Positions 24,401 to 39,400 of a DNA stretch of 62,000 nucleotides are shown in pieces; position 1 is the stretch's first letter, and each line of letters begins with the position of its first letter. Source of the stretch: Tubiluchus corallicola (taxonomy: Eukaryota; Priapulida; Priapulimorpha; Priapulimorphida; Tubiluchidae); assembly GCA_030141605.1 (NCBI GenBank), contig JAQGDQ010000217.1, positions 1 to 62,000 of the forward strand, given 5' to 3'. The position numbers and the translations under genes are program-made. The notes beneath the pieces were generated by a model that saw only the letters and a list, made by a program, of their open reading frames with translations, was not told the origin of the DNA and did not search any database.

Positions 24401-27400
24401 ATCAATAGATAGTGGAAGCTCTTTTCTGTATATTGTTAATTGTGTAGTCAAGTCCATTTTTTCGTGCATTCGTGTTAGTCATGTCAGTGCTTCAAATCTT
24501 CTGACTGGTTAAAATACCCGGCATCAAAAAGGTATTGTTAACCCCACTCCCTTTTTCTTTCTATTTAGTGTTTAGCAACCAGTAGTAGTTTAGATTGCAG
24601 CAACTATTTGGCAAAGTGAATGACTACTGTGTGTGCTTGCTGAAGTTAAGCATTGCAAAGACTGATCAGTGAATGGATGGGTGACCACTAACTTTAATAC
24701 TCACTTTGGGCACTTTGATCTGCTGTACTGTTTGTGAGTATTTACCTAATCAAGGGAGATTGTATCGCATTCAAATCCCGCTGGTACTGCTGCTGCGTTT
24801 TTTGACAATGAGATTATCACATGCACAGTTATTTGCATTGACTAGATTTTCGTTCAGTGCTGGATGTTAGCATGCAGAATGCCTAATTGGGAAAACAAAC
24901 CTATGAATGCCTGCTTGTTTTTCCTATTCAGACTCATTTTTTAACTTTTGTTGATAAAGATTATTTTTTCAGGGCTGCCGAAGAACAGTTAGCTGCCATG
25001 TCACATTTGACAGAGGAATTGAACTTGAAATTTACACAAGAGACGAAGAAAGATGTTGACAGCTTGGATGAGATGTTCAAGTTTCTTAGCAGTGAGAAAG
25101 ACTCTATATGTTAGTATTTATTTGTTGCAACTTACTGAATCATCTACGAGTGGCTTTTCATTAAAGAGACTGCAAAGTTAATACTGTGTCATATTACATT
25201 ATGTTGATTGGTCTAAGTCGGGTGAGTAATATGAAGTGATATCAGGCTGAGTATAGAGACAAACGGTCTTTTGTATTTTAAGAGCAGCACAACTTACTAT
25301 TAAACCAAAGAAATGTTTCCTCGCCCAACGAGAAACAGAGTTCTTAGGCTATGTGGTGGGGCGTAATCCTTTACGTCCTCAAGCAGAAAATTCAGACGAT
25401 ACAAAATTTTCCTCGTCCAGAGACGAAGACTCAAGTAAGAGCCTTCTTGGGCTTAGTGGGGTTTTTACCGTAGATTCATCCCCCACTTTAGCCAAATTGC
25501 TCTACCACTCTTTGAGCTAACTCAAAAGATCCAACCATCTACAGTCACATGGTCTGCTGAGCATGAACAAAGCTTTGTTACCCTGCGTGACTTTCTTACC
25601 TCAGATAGTGTACTCCATAGTCCGAATTTTAGTTTACCTTTCATCGTAACTACTGGAGCATCAATTCGGTGTTTGGGTGCTATCTTGAGCCAGGAACAGG
25701 AACCAGGCAATGAAGTTCCGATTACCTACCTCAGCCGTAAGCTTACGTCTGCTGAGAAGAACTACTCAGCTATTGAGCTGGAGCTCTTAAGTATTGTGCA
25801 TGCTGTCGAGAAGTGGAACTACTATCTCGAAGGGCATGAATTCATAATACGCTGTGACCACTCCCCTTGCAACATTTGCACAAAATGAGGCACTCCAATC
25901 GGAGAATCTCAAGATGGGCACTCATTCTGCAAAACTATTCTTTCACGGTGGAACACCTACCTGGCAGAAAAAATGTGCCTGCTGACACCTTATCATGCAT
26001 ATAATCATATATGTCACAGTTATATATTTTTGCTAAAACACGATCAGCATTTCACATGACAAGTATAACATGCATATTTTGACATGTTCGAAACACAGTG
26101 GAGTACTGCGTGAATACCTAAGTTTTTGGTTGGGAGTAACCCCTTTTCTTTGCTCTTGATATTGAACAAGTCGAAATTGACTTATTTTGGTTCTGTTATC
26201 TGTAAATATGGTTGTTGACTTTTACCCAAAACTTCTTGTAGTGCTGAAACCCTTACTATTTTGCAAGCCAAATATCGGTATTTCAGCACTCGTTTGAGAG
26301 GGGGCCATTGTAATGACCCAGATTAAATCATTGAGCCGTACTTTAACTTGCAGATAAACATTAAGCTTTATTTTCGTATTTTGACACCAGCTTTTCTTTA
26401 CTTATGTTCACTAAGTGTAAATTGTTTCTAGATTGTTATGATCAACTAGGTACTATTTGTTAGTTTAGGGAATGTTAGCCCCCCCTCCCCCCGGGTTGGG
26501 TTGAACGTGTAACTGTACGTTTGTGCATTTAAGCGGATTGAAGCCAAACACATAGATTTCTGTATGTTCATGACACAGATTTCACCGACACGAGATATGC
26601 AACTTGACTTTGGTTGGTTAAACTGCGTTTTTACGTTTTACCTGATTGTCCATTAGCTGAAGTTTGAAAAGCTAATGATCTGTTTGTGGTTGTGGAAGAT
26701 GTCCACTCATTGGTTTACATGGCTTTGCTAATCTTACCATGCCGGGAAGATGTCGTTTAGGATCATGTGAGAGCACCGTCGTGCAGTTGGAAAGGTGCCC
26801 AGCTCGATAGTCCATCGCATGGGACGAAGAAGTTTTCACCGGCCGGGTAGGAACATTATGCCCATAAACCGGAAGGCAAAGGTACCAGTTTATTTACCTT
26901 ATCGTTAATTGGCGCCAGTGGGAGAACTTGTTTTTGATGTGGATTTCTGAGCGCATGTGTGCCTACTGCTCCATTCACACGTCACCCTTTTGATAGACTT
27001 ATGTTGAACATTTAACTACGTTTGTCTCAGACTTTTCGCGTCGTTACTGTGGGAGTCGTGAACTCGTTAAATGAAGTCTGATCTTTAGTCGTTCTAAAGG
27101 ACTCTGACCACAGGAGAAGATATTATGCTAGCGTACGCATTTTGGGGTGGCTGGTAGAGTAAGTAGGAACCCTTTAAATAGTTAGGAACACTGTATGATT
27201 TTTGTATGTTTTGCATTTTCAGATTTACTTTTGCTTATTACTAATTTCCATTGTTTACAAAAAGCTCAATCATACAACTGTTTTTGTTTGTGTCATTAAA
27301 TTTAATATTTTGTTATTTATTCGACTGGTTACAGTTTGATTTTTGAGGTATAGATAGAAAGCCTGTTTTTCATCCATCACACCACAAAAGAATCCACGCT

Positions 27401-30400
27401 ATTTAGGTAGAGCCCCCGTAGAGTCTGCCTACGCTCAGCTACTGCCTGTTTCCTTTAGTGGGCAGTCGGTTAGTACCCTAGCTCGGCCAAGGAACTGATC
27501 GAACTTAGCAGCGACTACCATTAATGCACGGGCCATTACAGTTAGATCAGACCAAATCAGGCCAAGTTGGTTAGATAGATTAGGTAAGTGTGGGATAATT
27601 GGCTAGGTTATTTATAGACAGGTAATATTAAACCAAATCAGTTACGTTTTGGTTCTATTCTCGCCATTTTACATCACACACGAAATCCTTATCAAATTGC
27701 TTATTTTGTTTTCTACAACTGACCATCATTTGTTATAGCTGAACTGGAAGATTCAGTGTCAAGTGGCCTCAATTATTCTGGCATCTCAGAGCAGGAAAAA
27801 TCATCTAAAGATCTGGTGTTTGACATTGGTGAGGACTTGGACTCGTCATTTGCCGAAGCCATGCAAGTATGTTGTTATATGAGTGGGGCTAAGAAAACTA
27901 ATATAAGATGCAAATGAATTTGAGAAATTTGCATTTTTTTGCAAATTTGTATCTAGAAATGCTCATCTAGAAAAGTGTGTTTAACCAACCTTGTCACTAT
28001 AAAACTAGCAGCATGTTGTGTATCTGTTCATCCTTTGTTAACAATGCATGGACTTTGTTTGCAGTTTGTGATTCTTTCTCAAATTGAATTCAGAAATGTG
28101 ATTGATAGTCATTTTCAATGACTCATTTGCTACATACATTTGAATTTGAAAAATTACGTTGAATTCGGTATCTCTAAATACTTGGCAAAGTACTAATTGA
28201 TTTTTCTTGTGGCAGTAATTTTTGGTTCAATATTGTCCTGATGTCTGAGTTATTTAATTTTTGGGTTTTTGTTAGAGGTTTCACGTACTTTTCATATAAG
28301 TAAAGTGAATAAGTTTATGTTACTTATACTTGCAGTAAAATTCCCCAAATGCATTTTTCTTTTTAGTTTTTTGTATGGGGGGAAAGTCCATTCCGAGAGG
28401 TTTGTTGCAAAATTAAATATATTATAAATATCAAAAAAATTTGTAGAGAATTAGGACAAACCTTAAAAACTGAAAAATGAGCTTCATGGTACATGTGAAA
28501 GAGTTAAAAAACTGCTAAAGTTGAAAATTTTGCATCCTATTGCAGCCAAATTTTCTAATGCATGTGTTGTGTGACCTTTAATTTCTTCTGAGTGAATGTT
28601 CCTTTTCTTTCACTGTCAATCTAGCAATTAAGGTTGCGCTTACCGAGCTTGACTACAGATGAACAGGAGGAAGTGTGTGGGATTCTCAGTCCTCTTAACA
28701 TAACTCCCATATCTCCTGGACCAGATTTTGATATACAGTTTGATCTGACTCTACAGGTAACTGTTGCTGTTGCATGGCACTGCATGTTTCAAGTTCATCA
28801 TTTTATTTGAATGCAAGAAACAACCTTGAAGATGACTTAGTTGCTTGTCTAATTAAGCATTTTTGTCTTTCAGGACAACATTAAACTTCTTGGTTTGCAT
28901 ATTACTTAAGTTTTTGAGGCTGAAGCCAGATAATGGAGAATTAATGGCATGAAGAAGACTTGATTACTTTACATAATTTATTCATGTCACATCTGGGTTG
29001 GGTCTTCCTAGTGCTTCAGCTGGTTCAATTTAATGTCAAGTTATGATTAATTCAAACAGTTTCAAAATGAACCATCTTGGCCTTTAGATGTAAAATATCT
29101 TCTTTAAAAAATGTTGTTAGATGTCATGGACAGTAGTTTGTTATGTAGTGGCAGTGGCAGTGTTAATGGTTGCAGTAGTATGGTAGACGCGGTAATGGTC
29201 CTGATCATGCTTGTTGTAGTGTTAAGTAATATTGCCTATTAACGTATAGATACAAGCTAGCGCTATTAATTAAAGAATGTACCAGCTTTGTCTCAAACAC
29301 CAAGACGACAAGAATAAATTTAACAACTTTATTGTAACTCGCAAAGTAACGAGGTTATAACTAGAAAGATGAGCGCAACCCGAAAAACGAAGAAGTTGAA
29401 AACAAAAAGGCAACTTTGCAAAAGGGGTAGAGTTGATAACACTAACAACATGCATGTATATTGGCGTAGGGTGAAATTAGTAAGAGGATGCCTGTTTAAC
29501 AAAAAACAGCATTTGTAGCTGTATTTGTATAACACCTGGAATCATGGATTAAACCAGTTTTGTACATTTAAAACAAAACCAGGCCCAATCTTAAACTGTG
29601 TGTCAGAACAATCTACTCTTTAAAATATTGAAATGAATCATAGTATTTTTAGTGATGTGAAGAATTATTACCAGTCAAACACAATTTCACGTTTGAAACA
29701 CTAGTTCTTCACTGTTACACGCATTTCACCATACACTAGTGAGACAGGCACTAGTGCCTGCATTTTGGAAAGTCATTGCACAAAAAACAAGTGCTGTACT
29801 TTTCAGTTCAGTTGTGTTAGTTTGTGATGAACTACACATGTTCAACAGCTTGTGTGAGCACATCAGTAAATTTAAAATTTGAATTTTTATCTTAAAACTT
29901 GCCTAGTTTTAGTATAACACACTGGATATCTTACAGTAGTACTGTACTTCAATTTTCGCTTTCGCAAACACGTGCAACACGCTTGTGGAATATTTTTGCT
30001 GTTGAAAATTGTTAGTTTGTGGTGTCATAAATAGTCGCTTGCCATTAATTAAGCTTTTAATCTTTTATGTTAACGCTTTTGCAGTAATAATTGTGTTAAA
30101 ATGTATACTTTTTATCCGACTTGAAAATGGGGTAGTATATGAAAAATCATCCTGTCTTCCTTTAAAATATGTGGCAAGTACATCTATCACAATCATTTTA
30201 TTTTCATTTGTTTATATATCATTTTATTGATTTTCAATATGCAGTTGTGCTGTGCATTATTATGCGTATTGTATTGCCGCATATAATTTTTGTTCTTGGT
30301 TTGAGGAAATAAACATCTAAGAATTTCTCACCTTAGGTATTTAGGCTTTTAACAGTTGAATTTGTATTTTGTACAAAAGCAGAAGAATTGTAATTTCGTT

Positions 30401-33400
30401 TATTATAAGTTTCTGTACACTACTGTTATTGGCAACATGTATGGATTTTATCTGTTCACATGCAGATTTTAACTCCTATGTGTTTGTGTGTGCGTTTGTA
30501 GTTTGCAAAATTTTATGTCGTTTTGCAGAAAATTGACATTGCGGCAGATTTTATTGGAGAATTCAGTAAGGATTTTGAGGAAAGTGAAACAGATGACTCC
30601 TTGCCATTGCCGACTCCGCCTGCAGAGAGCACCGTTTTGCCCTCTTACTCTCATATCGATTTCCCCACCCCTCCAAGTCTGGGGGAAGTGGCTGCGGAAG
30701 GTAGTAGTCGAGTTTGTTTTTATGTAGCTTTAATATATTCCTCTTCTGTTATTTGATGCATTTTCATTAACTCTGTTCTGTTTATGATTTGTGTTGATTA
30801 CAGATTGTTTAGGATTACTGTTTTGCTAGTTGCAATATCACTGTCATATATTATAATAGCCACTATTTTGGTAAAATGTATTCTTTATTGTTCGATGATA
30901 ACAATATGGATAAGTGTTATTAAAAGGGTCTTTTAAAATTTTTAAACCTGTATGTAGGTCAGCCTGCAGGGTTTCAGTATGCTTCACCAAGCGGCAGTGA
31001 CCGGACAGACTCGGCGATTGGTGGTTCTGTCAGTTCTGATCTTGACTCTGGAGACACTATCATCGAAGTCAAACCCAAACCAAAACCAAAGCCACAACCA
31101 TTTTCAAAAAGAGCCGGCGCTGAAGAAATGGATGCGCTTCTACAGTTTGCAACTGGTGGCGCTGCACCACAGGAAGTAAAGAGAGCCGAAGTCCCTCCCT
31201 CTGAAAATAAAGAAGTAAAACAACTAAAAGGTGAGTTACTTTTTGATCTACATAGATTAAAGTGAGATGAGCTTGTGATCTAGCAGGTAAAAATGGTGAA
31301 GAACTTCATGGATGTAGGCGAGATTCCAGATTTGATCAATTTTTGCTTTCTGATTTGCTCATTTTGCGTTCTCATGAACTTGTGCCTCAAAATATTTTAT
31401 TTTTTTTTCTTCCTAAGGCATATTGAAACGTCCTGACAAAGGCCAGAAACCAAAACCTGTTCTTCCACCCACTGTGCCTCCAAAACCATCAATAAAAGTG
31501 GAGGTAGCAGTTATGCGCAAGAAAACTGGTATTGCTCGGCAGATGTCGCTGGGTAAAGAAGACATATCCGCACGCACATCCGCTTTGTCAGAGATAGCAT
31601 CGCGCCCACTTTCTGCAAGTTCCTTACCGGGTAAAGCTTTCGTTTTTTAAGTTGGCAGTTCTAAGGAGAAATGTACCATTTGTAGTTTGCAGTGCGTTTA
31701 GTCAACAGTTTGTGAAAACTTTTTTTGATTATAACCCTTTCTACAAGTTAAAGGACAAAATTTGTCATGCCCACATTGTAATGGCTTCTAAAACAAAACT
31801 GTTCGACTTTTCTGGTTGTTATCTACAGCTTTCATTTTATAGTAAGCTAATTTAATTAACAATATTTAGAAGACAATTAAACTTTCCATTTCTAGCAATA
31901 TTTTATTAAATACTGTGTAGGTGAGACTAAAAGCTACCAGCTGTTGTGGAGAATGTCAGCAAAGGAGGCACATCGAAAAAATCGCATATCTAAACTGCTG
32001 CAAGAGTGGAAAGTGGGCGTAAGTTTTATATATGCTGTTTCTTTGTGTAAGTGAGCAGTTACTTTGTGAATTGATATCATTCCTCTAGTTTGCTGTTTGG
32101 AAATACTGACTTTTTGCTATACTTACATGTTGATGTTGGTGCACACGTATTTCTCTGAAGCTGCTTTTGAGGTTGTTTGTTTTCCCAGAATCTTAGATTG
32201 CACGACCTTTTTAGCAACATACTTGAACTATATCAGATAGCATTAGGTTGGGGAAGTGCTTTTTGTAACAAGATAATTAGCTTGAACGGAGTGCTTATAC
32301 AAAACTTGCTCGATGATACTTATGATAATAGCAACTGCAGTTGGACTAATTAGAAAAGGCAGCTTTGTACTATTTAAAGTAATCCACTCTTAGCCTCTTA
32401 TTGGTAATCAGCAAGACAGGCACTGAGTCTGATCCTCCTGCAGGTATTAGATGCCACGATGTTCTTCAAAAATTACTGTTCCTTTTGAGTGGATGTGAGT
32501 TTGTTAGTTTAGAATTAGGAATTCCCAAGAAACAGCTGTGCTTACTGCTGGTGTGTGCTTCTGGTTGACATGGCAGTCGCTTTAGGCACTAACACATGCT
32601 CTGCTTGAGCAGGGCTGTCTTAACGGCATTATAGGCCCCTGGGCAAATTGTGCCCAACCTACACAACTCACAGGAATAAAAATGTAATTAGTCGATAAAA
32701 TTAAACATATATTTATTGTATAGGTACTTCCAACAAAATTAGTGTTTAAACACTGTACAGCAAAGATTAATTAACACAAGTATTTGAACAATATAACATG
32801 AGCCTTGAAAAACATAAAAGTTTCAATATATAAATGATACTCAATTGGTGTAAACCATACAGATGGAAACGGCACAGAACGAAATCATTATGAATTATTT
32901 ATTATTAATCAACAAATGTTTGCGAAATTTCTTTGCATCGAATTGCTTTATAATTGTCGTGAAGTCAATGGTCTTTAGGATTTCATTTTCCATACACATG
33001 AGTGAAAGTCAATTCTAATGCCTCTTTGTGCTATAAAACTGATTTTTTTTTATAAGTTTCAATCTTGAAAATGAACGTTCTGCTGCATGGTTGGCCACCA
33101 TCATGTGCATGAACACTCTTGCAATTTCAATATTGGGAAATACAGATTTTCAAATTGCTGGAAATTATTTTTCTGTACATTGCAGGGAGAATCTCACAAT
33201 TTTCTTCAAGAGCCATGTAGTGCTTAGTATAGTGTAGCATTTATTTATTGACAGCAAGTCACAACATACATGTACAGATTAGCATGGGGCCCCCGTGCAA
33301 GCTGCCCAGCATGCCCGTGCGTTAAAATCACCCTGCTGCTAATTGTGTGGGCTGGTATAACTATTACACACATTTAGGAAATTATATTCAGCATTACGAA

Positions 33401-36400
33401 TTTGAATCACGGTCATTTAATGATTTCGAAATGCTACATAGTACATGTGATAACATTATATTACTTTTCATCTGACATGATTACGTGAGTAGTGTGATTT
33501 TCAAAATTAACAGCCGCCTCCTGTTTTGTTGTGGAGATGTTCACGCACATAACACCTGTGGTTGTGTTTTACATGTTAGTCCTCAGATTAGTGTCACCCG
33601 AGCTTTTTGCTAATTATGAACGCGATTCTCGTTATCTCCAGGATGGGAGCGGCATATAATTTTATGAAAATTATCATCTCTGTGGCTCATTTTGTTTTTG
33701 TATTTAGTTTTTTTCCAATACTTGCTGGTCATAGTCCTAGAGAAATACTGCTTTCACTGATTAAAGATGGAATCTTAAACTGCAAATACAATGGTGTTGT
33801 ATTACATGCTTACATTTGTATTACATAATAATACGATATCACATTAATATTAAAACACACGCTTCCCATCATTTTTATATTCCTCATTTATTTTGTGCAC
33901 TGCATTTGAGGTTTAATCAGCTAAGTAATCAAGCTAAAAATATTTTCTGCACAGGTGCAACTTCTTGGGATAATTACAATGGGCAATTTCCACTTCTCGT
34001 CTTTCACCGGCTTCCCTTAAGCTGTTTATGTAATAATGGCAAATTGTTATTTGTGATATGAAGAGGCTTTGAGATTTGTTGACTTATCGTGTGCCAATCA
34101 TTTTCTGTTGTCTAATATTCTTAAGTGCACGTCATCATTAAAATGGATTTACAGTTTCATTTCTATCACATGAGAAACATAGTCCTAATCTAATCTGTTT
34201 ACTAAAATAAGAACTAGTCTTGATAATAATTAGTTGGTTAATGAGATTTTCAAAAATCTTAATTGGATAAATATAAGAAGATTTCCTGACATTATGACAT
34301 CAGGATTATTTCTTTCGTTTTGTTAGGAATGAAATTACAACAAATCCACCATAATGATAAAAGTTTCGACATTTTCGTAAACTTTGTTGGGTGTAGGGCT
34401 CACAGAAGATGTTTGTTAACCTAAATGATCATAATTATAAATTATTGGTCAGTGTAAAAACACTACACCTTAGGAACAATTTTCCCTAACTGTGTATGTA
34501 ATAATATGATTGCTTTTATGTACTGCTGAAAGTTGGTAAGAAAGTAAGAATCAAATCATTTCAAAACAAGCTGAAATGTTTTTTGGCGTACCAGAAAAAA
34601 ATCATGATGTACTATGTCGTAGTTTCCACACATGATTTTGCATTATGGTACATTACATATATTTATTTCCAACATGCATTTTATACAGTTTATACAAAAT
34701 GCAGTATACACAAAATTGCAGCTAAGTCATAAAATATATATAAATAAACTTTAACTTTTGTTATTGTTTCACGGTTGCTAGATCAACTTCAGTTATTGAT
34801 ATTTAGTAATGAATGATAAAAGTAATTGTCTAGCATTTGATTGGTTTATTGTTATTTTATTTGGTTTATTTTATTTGTCAGCCTAAGAGGTTTTTTCCAC
34901 TATTAGATTTTCATTTCGGTTGAACTTTAAGTGCACAAAAAGTAAAAACATTTTAATTTTGACTTCGGGGTGCATGGGACCACATGATTACTCAAAAACA
35001 GCTATAATTGAGTTATCACCACTGTAATTCTGGGGCTGCCTGTTTGCTACCCTACTTTCTCAGCTACAGACTTCAAATCTAATATCTACTAGTCTAATTT
35101 TAAAAATTTTTAAATGAATTTCCTTTTTTTTGTAAATTAAACCCTACTGATTTCACAACATTATGTAATTTTGTTTTATTAATATTGCTGCATTAGTGTT
35201 GACGAAATTCAAGAAGTCGGTTTTAGACCGGTTTCTGGAGTCTGTATATTTCTAGCTACATACACATTAAAAAGCAAAATTTGTGGATCAGCTTCCCAGT
35301 GAGATTTTATGTTTGGTTGCTCTTTTTTGTAACTGTAATAGAGACAGTGCAGTGTATATAAAATAAATAGTTTACCAAGGTCATTTTGCTAAAAACTATC
35401 AATTTTATTGCATTGATGTTTTTTTTGTTTTTTTTCTATTTGATATTTAGTCAAATGAAGCTGCTGAAGCCAAAGCAATGGAAGAAGAAAAGGTTTACAA
35501 TATAAAAGATTTTGCTTCAGAGGCATTTAATGAACATCCATCTACTGATGCAGGACGGCGTTCGAGTATTATGTCGATACGGAAACGGCCCAGTGAGGTC
35601 AACAGATGTTTCATCTTGCTTATATGTGAACATTGCTGATGTTTCATTGTTACCATCCTGGAATCGAGTGCTGAAGCTTTTGCCTTTGTAAAAACATTTT
35701 TACTGATAGCCATAAATCAATCGTATTTACTCACTTTATACATATTGTTGTTTGTTTGTAAATATATGGTTTTTAGCTGCTCAAAGTGATGAATTGAGTG
35801 TTTGACTTATTTGTAGGCTGCTGCTATGAGTAAGGAAGAAATGACAACATTTTTAGACAGTCCAAGCATTCCCACATCTCATATTAAGCTCTATGATCCT
35901 CAACTGATTACGCTCGCTGTAGGTATTTTTAAGGTAAGTACCGTCGAGGCTATAATCGGTATTTGACACTGCACTTTTTTAAGTTGCTGCCATTTTCTTC
36001 AACATTGAGATGGGTAGATATTTTGACATTGCCCCTTAGTTTCACAAGAAATTACCTAGCCTGACTGATTGTCTGACTGCATTTGTGTTAATGTGCTTAT
36101 TTATTTATGTAGAAAATCACCTTTATGCTGGCAAATTGTAGTTACTTGACATTTTAAGAGTATTAATTCCATTTTTATATTGATAGGATTTGTATAAATA
36201 CATGAAAGGAGATGCAAAAACCGATGAGTTTGTTGTGATTACTATGGTGATAAGGTACGGGATTGAGCACGAGGATTTACGCGATGAGATCTACTTGCAG
36301 CTGATGCGACAGACAACAAACATTCCTTCCAGTGATGCATTGCTGCGTGGGTGGCAGATGTTTGTGTATTGTACTGCCTGTTTTGTGCCAAGTAAAACCC

Positions 36401-39400
36401 TGCTCAAGGTAAGGCAACTTTTTGCATACATATTCCAAGAACGTTGGGCTGTGCACATTATTAGTTATGACCGAGATTAAGTTCAGCTAACTTATATATT
36501 GTTTTACTTTTATGTGGCTATGATGCGGAAGGGATTTTGCATATGCATTTGCACAGAGTTTCTTGGGAAAAGCCATTATTAATTTTAGAGCTATTATTAA
36601 ACTCTAAAACGGTTGTTGTTACAAAAAATTAACTTGTTTCTACGAAAAGAAATTTAGTAATAATTTCATTATGAAGGTTGTGCTTTCAGAACTTTTTGTT
36701 ACTGCTTACTAAATGCTGAAACGAGCTTCTCATATTTTCACCCTGTACTCCTATAGGTTTATTTTTTTTGTTGGAGTCTCTAGTTATCTCGGGAATGGTT
36801 TACCAGAAAACTGATTAACAGCAATCGCCCTTCATGACGAGTGAGAGCAGATACTTTTATTCATTAGCAATTTAGCAAAATTCTAGTTTTCTGAACTTTT
36901 ATTTCCACTTTTCTACTGTAGTCTCTTACCTTAAGTGGAAATTGGCCTATACATTCAAAATAATGTATTGTTAAAAAATTAATGGAATGTTACAACAAGA
37001 GTATCTTCACTCTTCGATTGATCTGATTAAAAATTCAAATTTTATTTTATCTAGTACGTCGTATCGTATATGAAACAGCATGTCGATGATGAATTTGTCA
37101 GTAAACATGCAGACATTTGTCTCAAGCACCTGAGAGTCGCTCGAGTAGCTCCTCGGAAACTTCCGCTTTCATCCACTGAAATTCAAGTACGTGTAATGTT
37201 TATCCTTTTTTACAAGAAAAACCTGAGCGACTTTCTGCACAATATTGCTTCAAATAGAGTGAAATTTAACCTGTAGGATGGCTGGCTATAGGGGTGTTAA
37301 CTGACTGACAGGATAGTCGATTCTAAGCTGAATAGCTGAAAGACTGATTGACTGACTGTTTGACTAACTGACTGTCCCAGCTGGGAAGATTTTTCAGACC
37401 TTCTAATTTTACATTACTTTGGTGTGTTTATTGGGTTTATCACACAACCTGGTGACTATCACTGAGCATGCAACTGTATTGTCTAAATTAAGCTTGTTTA
37501 CTTTATAGTGCATGAAAGATGGTGCATTCGTTGCTATTACTTTAAAAAGCATCAGAAAATGGCTGGCTGTAGTTTGCACATGAAACAGTGTGCTGTCTAT
37601 GAAACAATGAAAGTGTCTGAAAACTGTTAATAACAAGATATTTTTAGGCATTGAAGAAGTTTGGACCGATGGTCGTTCGCTTACACTTTCTTGATGGTTC
37701 AACAAAGGCCATAGATGTCCACTCTTACGACATTGCGTCAAACATCCTAAAGAGTGCCGCAGATAAAATTGGGCTTAAGTCAACTGAAGGCTGGGCTGTT
37801 TATGAGGTAGGTTCATGATGGACACTCTAACCATTATAAGTCCTGATGCTTTTTGATCTTTGTATGTCTTAATTGATTGGAGATCTGGATATCTAAATTT
37901 CTTAATTTGGCTTAGCAGAAACAGAAAATTAGAATTATGAAAAATGTCTGATGTCTCAAATTTGTCAATATTATTGCAAAGAATTAGACAATAGTATTGC
38001 TGCAGTCTCGTCTTTTAGAAAAATCACAGTTATAACATTTGTGTAGCATTCTAAATTATCCATTGCACAGGAAGTAAGGCATTTGTTACTGTGAAACTAG
38101 AATTTAGATAGTTATGGTTTCTGCCCAGCATTGTTGATTAGATACGAGGGACGAATTTTGGCCTCTCCTGCTCACTGGGGAACACATTAGGTTAGCAGTC
38201 ATGGCTTCTGGCTTGTAAGCAAAAAGTCCCTGGTTCCAATACAGGCTGAGATCCAGGTTTTCCAGATTTTATTTATTTTTCAGATTTGGTTTAAAAATTC
38301 AATTAATTGTATCTGCAGTATACCCTCACTGCTCAGCTGCTAAATGCCAGTATTATAAGGATGCTTATTAACACTGTTTTATTTTGTAATTTCAGTGCTC
38401 AGGAAATGTGGAGAGACATCTAAAAACATACGAGTATCTAGCTGATGTTATTGCCAAGTGGGAAAGGTATTACAGTGCCTTTTAGTAAAGGACATCAAAA
38501 TCTGTGGTTGAACATATTGGGATATTAGAATGCAAAATTTATTTTTGTTTTTTTCAGGTTATTCACACTTTCATAAATGTTCAAATTTTGTATTTTTGCA
38601 TTTTAAATTTGAAATCCTTATGAAAGCACATTTTGTGATTGCAAATTTGTATTGCTGATATGGTGAAAAATACAGACATCTCTCCAACGATAAAAAATTA
38701 TGTCACCCTTCATTTTATTTAGTTTACCTACCTTAACTGTAACTTTGCAACCTGACTTTTCTTCTTCCATTTCTACAAATATTTTCATTTGTAATTAATT
38801 CATTAGAATAAGTTCTTACGTTACGTTTGTTTTCTTTTTTAAATTTCTAGCCGAAACTTTATTCTTAAGGAACGATTTGCATTATTAGTTGACCTAACTG
38901 TTTTATAATAGTGTTGGCACTTCTGAAGATTAATTGCATAGACATTTATTTAGTGCACAGAAGACATCAAATGTAAAAAAGGGGGCTCTGTACATGGATG
39001 AGGAAGGCAGATTCCTGATAAAGAAACGGTTGTTTCGTAAACCAAGGGACATGCCACAGGATCCTGTAGAATACAGTTTACTCTATGCACAAGCTGTTCA
39101 TAGTGTGGTGAAGGTTGGTGATTCATTTTTACATGGAGTTTATCTTCTGGTGTTTTGAATAGGGAAAATTCGATTTTAAAGTGGTGAAAAGTACGAGTTA
39201 AGAGGTTGCATTTAATTTCTCATTGCTATCACCTTGTTGTTGTTGTTGCGATGTTCTACATTCAAAGTTTTTAGTGCAAAAACTGAAAGATCATTTGGGT
39301 GAGTGATAGTCAATTTTCTTTTTTATTCATTGTGTGCCAGAGTTTAGTGAAACATAAGAAACTGAAAATAATATTCTATAGAAACCAGCCATAGAAACTT

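Larger units (their letters stand above)
25110..27738. other. intron 5 carrying a Ty3/gypsy remnant
   Basis: 2.6 kb, mostly occupied by a 5'-truncated LTR retrotransposon in the same orientation as the host gene (separate entries). Confidence 0.8.

Noticed and set aside
24640-24700. 5S rRNA gene
   Set aside because: Only the 3' half is similar and it is diverged; linked to a SINE-type tail found elsewhere.
38934-39158. ATG at 38934 as a gene start
   Set aside because: It is intronic; the acceptor at 38940-41 and phase match make the region a FERM exon.
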